Shown here: in pieces, positions 1 to 7,700 of the stretch
How positions within the stretch are numbered: position 1 is the first letter of the stretch
Layout: every line of letters starts with the position of its first letter
Source: Bacteroidales bacterium
GTDB lineage: Bacteria > Bacteroidota > Bacteroidia > Bacteroidales > UBA932
Reading direction: 5' to 3'
DNA length: 9,895 nt
Assembly: GCA_017615435.1 (NCBI GenBank)
Contig: JAGAAF010000016.1
Location: forward strand, 1-9,895
Position numbers and translations under genes: made by a program
The notes under the pieces: generated by a model
Seen by the model: the letters and a program-made list of their open reading frames with translations, nothing else
Told to the model about the DNA's origin: nothing
The model's database searches: none

Positions 1-2265
1 ACCCGTGTAAAGGACAAGTTGATAACGAAGTACACCGAACCTGTACTCGAAGGTAAAGTGCACGTTGACAAGATACGTGTAAAGCTTTTATCGACACTCC
101 CGGACTTTTCTCTTTACATCTATGGCACTTCGCTGACAAGGCCCGTCACCCAGGACACCGTGCTGGCAGTCGACAAGATTCAAGCGCAGTTGAACCTGTG
201 GTCGCTGATGAAGGACGGATGTCTCGATTTGCATGACGCAGGTATATTCGGACTTTACGCGAATGTAATGCCTTCCGATACTTCTCTTCTTAAGCCTTCC
301 GGCCCGAAGGAAGAGAAGGAACCGGAGCCGCTGAATCTGCCGCATTTCAGGGCGGATTTCACCCTGGCGGACACACATCTCTACTTCGCGGACCTGGTCA
401 AGGACGGCTCGCTGGAATTCAACCTGAAGGGAGCCAACTCCAAGGAAGGCGTCCTGGATGCAGACCTCACGGGCTTCAGCCTGAAGGCGCTCGGTCTGAC
501 GCTGGATGCGACCGTGCTCGGCCGAGACCTGCTGGGTGAGAACCCGCAGGTGGACCTGGACGCGGACGCGCTTGCCCGGCTCCGGGCTTTGCGCTCGCTG
601 CTGCCGGAGGGGATGGTCGCCGACGGCGACATCAAGCTCACGGCAGACGGCACGCTCGCCCGTTCCGGAGCCGACCTCCTCGCGTCGGTCAGCACGCAGA
701 GCCTGCGGGCGCAACTGCCCTTCGGCCGTGTCGCGGCCGACGACGTGAAGATAGTCGCCGGCGCCCGCAACAAGACCGAATCGATCCCGCGCCGCAGGCC
801 GCACCGCGAGGGTATGGAGATGCCCGAATTCCTCCGTGAGGAGGACTTCCGGGCAGCGGACATAGACGTTCAGGTGGACAGTTCGATTTCGGAACTTGTG
901 AAGACGTGGAACCCGCGCGGCTCCATCCATATCGGGCACGCGGTGGTGATTACTCCCAAGTTCCCGCTGCGCAACAGCCTGGAGGATATGGACGCGAGCT
1001 TCAACACCAATGAGGTGATGATCGACAACGTTAAAGTGCGCACAGGAGAGTCGGATCTGCAGCTGAAAGGATATCTGCGCGGCTTCAGACGTATGCTCGT
1101 CGGAAGGGGGAAGGGCCTCTACAGGCTTGAGCTGGAGGCATTCTCGCGTTGGCTGAATCTGGATCAGTTGCTCTCGGCTGTGGAGGTCGGAAAGGATGCC
1201 GTGGTTGACACGACCTCGGCGCTGACGGACGAGCAATACCTGAAGGAAGTGACGAGCGAGCCTCTGCCGGAGAATACAGAGGGAATGAAGCTGTTCGTTA
1301 TCCCGGCGAACGTCATTGCAGACGTGAAGCTGAAGGCCGGAGCGGTGAAGTATATGGACTACAACGCCCGCGAGGTCGGAGCCCGCATCCAGATGAAGGA
1401 GCGGACTGTGCTCGTGAGCGACCTCGCTGCCGTCACCGATGCGGGCTCCATCGCCGCGGACGCCTTCTACAGCACCAAGACCAAGCAGAACATCGGCGCA
1501 GGCTTCGACCTTACATTGAAGGATATCACCGCCGAGAAGATAATCGAGATGGTGCCGGCTGTGGATTCGCTGGTGCCTATGCTCAGCTCGTTCAAGGGCC
1601 TGCTGAACTGCACCTTCTGCGCCTCGACCAAGCTTGACACGTCGTTCCGCATCCATCCTCGTTCGCTGGATGGCGCGTTCTTCATCAAGGGCCAGGACTT
1701 GACTCTGAACCAGGAAGGCGATTTCAAGAAACTCGCCCGTATCCTGATGTTCCGCGACCGCCGCAAGGGACGTATAGATTCGCTTTACATCGGAGGTATC
1801 GTCACGGACAGCAAGGTGCGTGTATTCCCGACCAGGCTGGACCTCGACCGATATTCGCTTTCGCTCGGCGGAACGCACGCCTTCGACGGCGATTTTGACT
1901 ATAAAGTCTCTTTACTCCGCTCGCCGATTTTGATCAAGTTCGGCGTTCGCCTGAAGGGCCCCGACTTCAACCATATCGACTGGAGGCTGATCAAGCCGCA
2001 GTTCGTGAACGCCTATATGCCGGAGTTCCGTAAAGAGGTGGATAAGATGATACGCTATCAGCGTATGACCATCCGCAACGTCTACAAAGAGGGCTCCGAT
2101 GCCGCCTCCCGCGCCGGCAAGCGCGCCATCGACCGTGAACTGGGCTCCCGCCGCGAAGATATTGAACTCATCGACCGGGTCCAGGAACTCTCCGAGGACG
2201 AACTCCGCCAGCTCGACTCCCTCCAAACCGCCCCCGAACCCATAGACACACTTTCCAATGAGTGA
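1..2265 (+). CDS. AsmA-like envelope protein (5'-truncated by the window)
   Basis: The frame is open from base 1 and gives 754 visible residues. There is an in-frame TTG at 19, but the reading frame continues upstream of it, so the true start lies outside the window. The visible N-terminus, with 'GKVHVDKIRVKLLSTLPDFS' about residue 18 onward followed by a strand-rich stretch, matches the opening of AsmA-type proteins just after the membrane anchor. The bulk alternates short beta strands, with charged linkers near residues 92-110 and 255-285. From about residue 582 (LMFRDRRKGRIDSLYIGG) to 690 it shows the typical AsmA C-terminal pattern, including 'FDYKVSLLRSPI' and 'FGVRLKG'. The last 60 residues are charged and probably helical. 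AsmA/TamB relatives are inner-membrane-anchored periplasmic proteins linked to lipid or outer-membrane homeostasis; a specific role here is unknown. Its stop overlaps the serB start, so the two are co-transcribed. Family assignment is good; function is inferred. Confidence 0.75.
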   Translation, partial: TRVKDKLITKYTEPVLEGKVHVDKIRVKLLSTLPDFSLYIYGTSLTRPVTQDTVLAVDKIQAQLNLWSLMKDGCLDLHDAGIFGLYANVMPSDTSLLKPSGPKEEKEPEPLNLPHFRADFTLADTHLYFADLVKDGSLEFNLKGANSKEGVLDADLTGFSLKALGLTLDATVLGRDLLGENPQVDLDADALARLRALRSLLPEGMVADGDIKLTADGTLARSGADLLASVSTQSLRAQLPFGRVAADDVKIVAGARNKTESIPRRRPHREGMEMPEFLREEDFRAADIDVQVDSSISELVKTWNPRGSIHIGHAVVITPKFPLRNSLEDMDASFNTNEVMIDNVKVRTGESDLQLKGYLRGFRRMLVGRGKGLYRLELEAFSRWLNLDQLLSAVEVGKDAVVDTTSALTDEQYLKEVTSEPLPENTEGMKLFVIPANVIADVKLKAGAVKYMDYNAREVGARIQMKERTVLVSDLAAVTDAGSIAADAFYSTKTKQNIGAGFDLTLKDITAEKIIEMVPAVDSLVPMLSSFKGLLNCTFCASTKLDTSFRIHPRSLDGAFFIKGQDLTLNQEGDFKKLARILMFRDRRKGRIDSLYIGGIVTDSKVRVFPTRLDLDRYSLSLGGTHAFDGDFDYKVSLLRSPILIKFGVRLKGPDFNHIDWRLIKPQFVNAYMPEFRKEVDKMIRYQRMTIRNVYKEGSDAASRAGKRAIDRELGSRREDIELIDRVQELSEDELRQLDSLQTAPEPIDTLSNE

Positions 2266-3478
2266 CATAGAGATAATCCAGGTAAACATTTCCGGTGACG
2301 ACAAGCCGGGCCTGACCGCCGCGCTGACCGGCATTCTGGCGAAGTACGACGCTTTCATTCTGGACATAGGCCAGGCTAACATCCACCAGACGGTGACGCT
2401 TGGCATCCTGTTCCGCACGACCACCAAACTGTCGGGCTTCATTATGAAGGACCTGCTGTTCGCCGCGTCCGAGCTAGGAGTACAGATCCGCTTTACTCCG
2501 GTGTCCCGCAAGTCTTACAACGCCTGGGTCACCCGTCAGGGCAAGGGCCGTTACATCGCGACCCTCCTGGGCCGACAGATCAATGCGTCCGACATAGCCC
2601 GCATCACCGACGTCACGGCGAAGCACGGCTTCAACATCGACGCCATCCGCCGCTTGACCGGACGTATGCCTCTTGTCGGCCACGACCCCCAGTCGCGCTC
2701 GTGCATAGAGTTTTCACTCCGCGGCCACGTGGACGAGGATTCAAAGATCGCGTTCCAGAAAGACATTATGGGCTGCACACGCCCCGGCCTGGACATTTCG
2801 TTCCAGAAGGATGATATTTACAGGAGGTCCCGCAGGCTCATCTGCTTCGATATGGATTCGACGCTCGTTGGTGCCGAGTGTATCGACGAGCTCGCAGAAC
2901 GCGCGGGCGTAGGTGCTCAAGTGAAGGCTATCACTGAGAGCGCTATGCGCGGCGAGATCGACTTCAAAGAGAGCTTCACCAAGCGCGTGGCCCTGCTGAA
3001 AGGCCTGGACGAGTCCGTGATGGAAGATATCGCGAAAAACCTCCCGCTGAACGAAGGTCTCGAGCGTATGATGAAAATCCTGAAGCGAGTAGGTTACAAA
3101 ACCGCAATTCTCAGCGGCGGTTTCACCTATTTCGGGAAGTACCTTCAGCAGAGGTTCGGGTTTGACTATGTCTACGCCAACGAGCTCGAGATAGTCGATG
3201 GCAAACTGACCGGGCGGTACCTTGGGGAGGTCGTCGACGGCCGTCGCAAGGCCGAGCTCCTGAAACTCCTCTGCCAGTTCGAAGGGATCAACATCGCCCA
3301 GTCGGTAGCAGTCGGCGACGGCGCCAACGACCTCCCGATGATCGGCACCGCCGGTCTCGGCATCGCCTACCACGCCAAGCCGAAAGTCAAAGCCACCGCC
3401 GAGCAGAACCTCTCAACCGTCGGCCTCGACGGCATCCTCTACTTCCTCGGCCTCAAAGACTCCCAGATTGATCAGTAG
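2258..3478 (+). CDS. serB: Phosphoserine phosphatase SerB with tandem ACT-like N-terminus
   Basis: A 406-residue cytoplasmic enzyme of the HAD superfamily that hydrolyses O-phosphoserine to serine, the last step of the phosphorylated serine pathway. All catalytic motifs are present: motif I DMDST with nucleophile Asp198 and acid/base Asp200, the substrate-contacting Glu207 in VGAECIDELA, motif II Ser286 in LSGG, Lys331 as motif III, and motif IV GDGAND with Asp354 and Asp358. Residues about 5-80 look like an ACT domain (VNISGDDKPGLTAALTGILA), and 95-175 form a second ACT-like region. This makes it longer than the roughly 320-residue E. coli enzyme and similar in layout to the two-ACT SerB2 type. 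ACT domains usually bind amino acids, so feedback by serine is plausible but not shown. The ATG lies inside the end of the AsmA-like gene (8-base overlap, different frame). There is no clear Shine-Dalgarno sequence, as is usual in Bacteroidetes. Confidence 0.96.
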   Translation: MSDIEIIQVNISGDDKPGLTAALTGILAKYDAFILDIGQANIHQTVTLGILFRTTTKLSGFIMKDLLFAASELGVQIRFTPVSRKSYNAWVTRQGKGRYIATLLGRQINASDIARITDVTAKHGFNIDAIRRLTGRMPLVGHDPQSRSCIEFSLRGHVDEDSKIAFQKDIMGCTRPGLDISFQKDDIYRRSRRLICFDMDSTLVGAECIDELAERAGVGAQVKAITESAMRGEIDFKESFTKRVALLKGLDESVMEDIAKNLPLNEGLERMMKILKRVGYKTAILSGGFTYFGKYLQQRFGFDYVYANELEIVDGKLTGRYLGEVVDGRRKAELLKLLCQFEGINIAQSVAVGDGANDLPMIGTAGLGIAYHAKPKVKATAEQNLSTVGLDGILYFLGLKDSQIDQ

Positions 3479-3480
3479 TT

Positions 3481-3590
3481 CCCGGCTCCGTAGCCTCGTA
3501 CCCTCGTACCCTGTTTTTCCAGCCCTAAGGTCCCCCCCGTCCGTCCTGCCCCGAGCCCCGCACTCTGCCCTGTCCCAGCGTCCCGCATCG
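3481..3590 (+). promoter_or_regulatory. C-rich, G-poor tract after serB; candidate Rho-loading region
   Basis: Directly after the serB stop, the transcribed strand sense is strongly C over G: by hand count about 55 C and 22 G in 110 bases, with runs of C at 3532-3538, 3549-3552 and 3556-3559. Such C>G bubbles are the usual signature of Rho utilisation sites, and this one sits just ahead of a hairpin. On the opposite strand the same stretch gives G tracts at 3549-3576 (GGG, GGG, GGGG, GGGG with loops of 3, 8 and 3) that could form a loose G-quadruplex. No ORF of convincing character lies here. Both functions are inferred from composition alone. Confidence 0.35.
3494..3509. repeat. Two tandem copies of an 8-base unit
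   Basis: The unit CCTCGTAC occurs twice head to tail, followed by a partial third copy (CCT), and preceded by a looser match (CTCCGTAG). It is short and lies in the C-rich tract; it may be slippage-generated. Confidence 0.6.
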
Positions 3591-3606
3591 GGGTGTGTTT
3601 CGTAAG

Positions 3607-3625
3607 TCCCTGACTGATTGAGGGA
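3607..3625. repeat. Small hairpin ahead of the main palindrome
   Basis: TCCCT at 3607-3611 pairs with AGGGA at 3621-3625 around a 9-base loop, and one further G-T wobble pair can be added outside. It is weak alone, but lies six bases before the strong 34-base palindrome, so the two form a double-hairpin arrangement. Confidence 0.35.
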
Positions 3626-3630
3626 TACGC

Positions 3631-3664
3631 AAAACGATGTGTCTCGATCGAGGCACATCGTTTT
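3631..3664. terminator. 34-base palindrome between convergent genes; likely bidirectional terminator
   Basis: Arms AAAACGATGTG (3631-3641) and CACATCGTTTT (3654-3664) match over 11 bases. The middle continues the symmetry through one T/G wobble and CTCGATCGAG, so the whole 34 bases is self-complementary with a single wobble. The stem ends in T-runs on both strands, which suits an intrinsic terminator for serB in one direction and for the transposase in the other. The T-runs are only four long, so termination may be modest. An alternative is a REP-like or transposon-end hairpin belonging to the neighbouring Y1 transposase, whose stop is 40 bases away. Confidence 0.7.
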
Positions 3665-3703
3665 ATGTAACTTAGTGAACGCCAGCCAGTTGCTAAACAC
3701 GGC

Positions 3704-4633
3704 CTATTTCAACTTTTTGAATGGAATACGCAAAAACGCGCAGATTTGCTCTAAAAGTGCGTCAGTTTTTGCGTGCAACAACTTAAAGACCTCCATTTTC
3801 GCTTCGTCGTCCAGCGCCAGGACATCGTGAATGTCTTTCAGCCCCAATTCTTTCATACAGATAGCGACCATATTTGCATAGCACTTATCATCTTTCCCTA
3901 TAACGACTTCGTTGATATCGTGTTCGCTGCCAGTAGTACTGTGCATAGCAAGAAGCATCTTGTCATAGCCGCCAAAGTACCTGATGGCCGCTTTGTAATC
4001 GATAACATTATAAGTAGTAATAATAAAGTCAGTCAGTTGCTCTTTCTCCTTCCTGCATAAAGAAGAGAACAGGCGCTTCAATTGCCGATAGTCCATTGGT
4101 CTTCCTTTGGCATAAGTCGCCTTGACTTCACATAAAGCCCTTCTCATTCTACTTGATGCGCGGCGAACAACCAGTTTTTCAGAAAAGGGGTGGTCGGAAG
4201 CAGCGTATGCAACGAAAGACCATCGATAATCCTCCGCATTCTGCACAAGTTTCCTTTCCGGACCGTTATTGGCGATATATATCAGAGTGGTTCGTACGGC
4301 CTTGTCACCATATTTAGGTGCGCTCCCGAATGGCCTTTGGAATAGCGAACCGGAATGATGACAAACCTCATTGTGATTAAAAGAAAAATACTTGCTCACC
4401 TCTTGCATAAAACCGGATAGATCTTTTGCGCTATCAGCAATCACCCCTAAATGTATGTGGTCGGGCATAAGGGAGACCATCAATAACCTGACTCGATACT
4501 TGGGCGCGATTACGCACAAGGTCGTGAAGTACACCAAATAGTCGCTGATGCAGTAGAAAATAACGAACCCGTTAACGGTACGTTGATAGACGTGATTCAG
4601 CACGCCTCGAGAAAAACGTCTTGAAGTTTTCAT
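3704..4633 (-). CDS. Y1 (HUH) transposase, IS200-like / REP-associated type
   Basis: A 309-residue protein with the single-strand transposase fold of the Y1 family. The metal-binding HUH motif is HIH at 59-61 in MPDHIHLGVI. The likely nucleophile is Tyr119 in LIYIANN, about 60 residues after the HUH motif as in IS200/IS605 and RAYT enzymes, followed by DYRWSFVAY, which corresponds to the RAYT 'DYxWSSxxxY' block. Both active-site elements are intact, so it could be catalytic. About 130 residues follow the core and end in a helical segment (LLEQICAFLRIPFKKLK) resembling a helix-turn-helix; this tail is longer than in IS200. I chose the ATG at 4633 because it begins MKTSRRFS..LNHVYQRTV, as in related Bacteroidales proteins, and because the only in-frame ATG further out (4693) lies upstream of the promoter. 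No TnpB or passenger gene is present. It is AT-richer than its neighbours, which suggests transfer. Confidence 0.88.
   Translation of the reverse strand: MKTSRRFSRGVLNHVYQRTVNGFVIFYCISDYLVYFTTLCVIAPKYRVRLLMVSLMPDHIHLGVIADSAKDLSGFMQEVSKYFSFNHNEVCHHSGSLFQRPFGSAPKYGDKAVRTTLIYIANNGPERKLVQNAEDYRWSFVAYAASDHPFSEKLVVRRASSRMRRALCEVKATYAKGRPMDYRQLKRLFSSLCRKEKEQLTDFIITTYNVIDYKAAIRYFGGYDKMLLAMHSTTGSEHDINEVVIGKDDKCYANMVAICMKELGLKDIHDVLALDDEAKMEVFKLLHAKTDALLEQICAFLRIPFKKLK
3728..3774. repeat. 10-base perfect inverted repeat inside the transposase 3' end
   Basis: ACGCAAAAAC (3728-3737) is the exact reverse complement of GTTTTTGCGT (3765-3774), separated by 27 bases, within the last 25 codons of the transposase. 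The nine bases TACGCAAAA also occur at 3626-3634 beside the terminator palindrome. It may be chance in A-rich lysine/phenylalanine codons or a part of an element end. Confidence 0.4.
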
Positions 4634-4650
4634 AGTTGTGCGCACATAAT

Positions 4651-4689
4651 AATTATGCCCCGCAAACATAATGTTTCCGGAGCATAATT
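4651..4689. repeat. 39-base imperfect palindrome upstream of the transposase
   Basis: Symmetric about base 4670. Outer arms AATTATGC (4651-4658) and GCATAATT (4682-4689) pair over eight bases, then a C/A mismatch, then CCG with CGG, a C/C mismatch, and AAACAT with ATGTTT around a single central A. That is 17 of 19 positions paired. It contains the -7 element of the transposase promoter and stops two bases short of its -33 element. As single-stranded DNA it would fold into a long hairpin, the kind of substrate Y1 transposases bind; as double-stranded DNA it would suit a dimeric regulator. Its sequence is unlike the palindrome at 3631-3664. Confidence 0.75.
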
Positions 4690-4694
4690 CCAAA
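4663..4694 (-). promoter_or_regulatory. Bacteroidetes-type promoter of the transposase gene
   Basis: On the - strand a TTTG (-33 element, 4694-4691) is followed after 20 bases by TATGTTTG (-7 element, 4670-4663), a full match to the Bacteroides primary sigma consensus TAnnTTTG with normal spacing. Transcription would begin near 4656-4659, leaving an untranslated leader of about 25 bases before the ATG at 4633. The leader has no Shine-Dalgarno sequence and includes the 10-base palindrome TGTGCGCACA at 4637-4646. Confidence 0.65.
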
Positions 4695-4725
4695 TGCGTA
4701 TTTAAAATTAATATAGGTGTGCGGG

Positions 4726-7700
4726 TTAGAGGTCGCGGACGCAGCGAGGCTTTTCAATCTTATGTGTGTTGCCAGTGGGTTGGGCCATCAGGATTTTGTT
4801 GTTGATCATGCCCCATCCCCAGGCGTTGTTGACCTTTACATTGGAACCATTGACTCCTTTGGACCAGTATGTTCGAGAGGGGACTGTACTGGTTCCGCTG
4901 CCAAGATATGCGGAATCTCCCAACCCTTCTCTTGAATAGTCCGAAAGTTCATTCCAGATAATGGCCATTTCCCTGATGTTGGGTAGTCGGTACCCGTGAG
5001 GACACACGTGAAAGTCTGTCTCCATCTCGCCGAAACTGGCATCCAGATATTCGCTCATGCCCCTGTAGGTCATGAGGTTATAGGTGTTGCCATTGAAAGA
5101 ATGATTTGTGTGACTCCTGACGTCTATGCCTTGTGAAAGAGGTGCGGTCACAAAACTGCTTGAGAGGCAGGCCATGCGGCTGTTTTCGTCGTGGCCGACC
5201 AGTTCGTGGTCCACCCTGGCCCTGAGCGATGCGACATTGATGCGGGAGCAGTCAAACTCATAGAAAGTATTGTCGTCATAGTTGCCGGTATAAGGACTGG
5301 TTACGGTCACCCCGTCGTTTTCAAGATGTTTGCGTATGGTGGTGACGTATGGCTGCGGCTCGATGCTTGGATCTCCCAGGGTAATGTCTATTCTCTCGTT
5401 CCCAGAAACATAATACCCGAGATTGCGAACACAACGGGTACTGAACTTACTGGTCTTTCCGGCGTTGTTATAACTGATATGACTACCGGTAATACCTTCT
5501 TCTGCCCATATGACACGCGCATATGCATTGCTGTTGGGCCATTTGGTCGGGTCATTAAGTTCCGAGGATCCAGGAGGGAACACGTAACGGTTGCTTGCGA
5601 CAACATGTTGACGCCAATCGTCGTCATTGTTTCCACCCTGATCCGCTGCGCTTTTCTGGTAAATACGCGCATCACCTTCGATGCCGTATGAACCCATAAA
5701 GACGCCGATCAATTGAATGTCGGATGCCATGTACCAGCGGATTTCTTCGGGGTCGATGATATCGTTTCCGTTGTTGTCGCGGTTTCTGGAAAGGCAACTG
5801 TAACGGAGATAGTTATAGTCGTAGACGTTCTTGTCCGGGTTGTCGGGATCAGTTTTGCTCCAAAGTTGGGCGGTTTCGTTGGTGCCATGCAGGTTTAGGA
5901 AATCTGCCCAATAAAGAGTCGCTGCAGTACCTGATCCGTGAGGTCCGTCAGGCCAATCGGGATCCAAAACACCCCATAATTTCAGAGTGTTCAGGCGTCC
6001 GTTAGTTAGGCTGGTATTGCCGCAATTCTCGAAGTTCTTGTTACGCCAGTAATCGTTCAGTCCGGTTTCGTAACTGTCGTCCGAGAACTCCATACCCCAG
6101 GCTGATTGCAGGTCCGCCGCCTCATGGATTGCGTAAATACTCTGAATGGAGCGCTGCTGAATGGTAAAAGACGATCCAATCAGGGAACTCTCACCGTCAG
6201 CCGACTTCTTTGAAGTCGCGAGGATGTGCATACGGCGCATCGGCTGATTCACAGCATAATCCTTCCAGAGCGAAGGGTCTGGCATACCGCTCAAGGGGTG
6301 AACCGTATAATAATATTCATTGACGAAGGCAGTAACAGTAAGTTTCGGGCCGTCAGCGCCGGGATCCGTATCAAAATCACTGGTGGCAGGATCATCCTCA
6401 TACTTACCTCTCTGGATAAGCAGGTAGTCCACCAGTTCATCCACATACATAGTCCTGTTTTTGGCGGGCGTTCCTTCCGGCCAGGCATAGTCGTGCGGTT
6501 TGTACGATACTCGTTTGTCGGTGTACACTCCGTTCTCCTTTTCGTTCAGGCGGAACTCCACCCACTTGTAGTCGACGCGAGACAGGTCATTCTCAACCTC
6601 ATTGGGGCCTATGCCCTCCGGGTTGAAAGGCGTCTCCACATACCAACTGATATGCTCTGGGTCAAGATAATCGGCGTGGAAGGAAATTACCTGGGTACTA
6701 TAGTGACAGTCGCTGGTAAAGACTGTTTCATTGGCAACGACCACGCTTCCAGTAGCTCCGGGTTCATTTTCAGCTCCTCCATTAGCCTCGATCTTTATAT
6801 CTTCAGCTCCGTTGATGTAGACGGTATACACATAATTGTGGTTACGGAGCGTTAGGAAATTGTCATAAGCGCCGCCGTTACTCAAGTTGAAATTCCCCAG
6901 ATGGATCTTATACTTGACAGTTGCATCGAGTGTCGCGTTGTCCGTTTGCTCCGTGGTGGTGTCCATTGTGATTTTCCCGGACAGGATGACATAGGTGGAA
7001 AACGGGTTGGCGTAGGCAAAGGCCCTTTCCGAGCCCGTGCCGGCCACCTGTTTCTCGCGGTCGGCATATGTCCACGCCACCGCAGGTTCGGCTGATGCAT
7101 CATACCGGTTTTCCATCATGTAGAAAGAGAAACTGTGCGATGAGATATAAGTCTTGTCGTCAGCAAGTTTGTCGTTAGTCAGTACAGCGGGTTCAAACCC
7201 TTCTGCTTCGGTGTTAAAAAATTCCTCCGCAGAAGATGCGGCATCAAAATCGTTATCATAGACACTCTTATCTCTCTCCATCAGATAACAGCAGGAAGGA
7301 ACATTGATAACCTGCCATTTATCCGGGATGAAGGACGTGATGTTCGAGCCGGGATTAATCTGAACATTGAAGGTGACCTTGGCGTAGAGGCGCTTCAGGA
7401 CAAGCGCCTTTGCCGGAACAGAAGAATAATCGTGGGATGCATCTGTGATATCCACATTGTCCACCTGCCCTGTCATCATAAAATAGCCGGAATTAGCAGT
7501 TACTTCACTGTGGATCTGTGTCGCGACAATCTCCTTCAATGCTCCGTATGTCTTGATAGTGGACAGCAGACCGGACGACACGTCCAGGTCGTTAGGGTTC
7601 ATGTTGGCTACGGCAACAAGTGTACAACCTGCTTTTGCGGTAGTCTTGATATGGAGGGTTCCATTGGTAGGGGTATCGTTGTCGCTGGACATGTTGTCCA

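Noticed and set aside
88..1878. A 596-codon open frame on the - strand opposite the AsmA-like gene
   Set aside because: It lies wholly antisense to a gene with a recognisable family pattern. Its protein is rich in Arg, His, Gln and Val with no motif, as expected from a shadow frame in GC-rich DNA.
2741..3373. A 210-codon open frame on the - strand opposite serB
   Set aside because: It is antisense to the catalytic part of serB, whose HAD motifs are all intact, and it has no recognisable domain.
3481..3664. A CRISPR array or other regularly spaced repeat
   Set aside because: The repeats are only a tandem 8-base unit and hairpins; there is no repeated unit of 25-40 bases with regular spacers.
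3413..3700. Short frames in the C-rich region between serB and the transposase
   Set aside because: They run across the terminator palindrome or into serB, have odd composition, and lack a ribosome site or promoter.
4634..4693. A 20-residue N-terminal extension of the transposase from the ATG at 4693
   Set aside because: That ATG is at the -33 element of the predicted promoter, and the extension would be encoded by the palindrome. The downstream ATG at 4633 gives the family's usual start.
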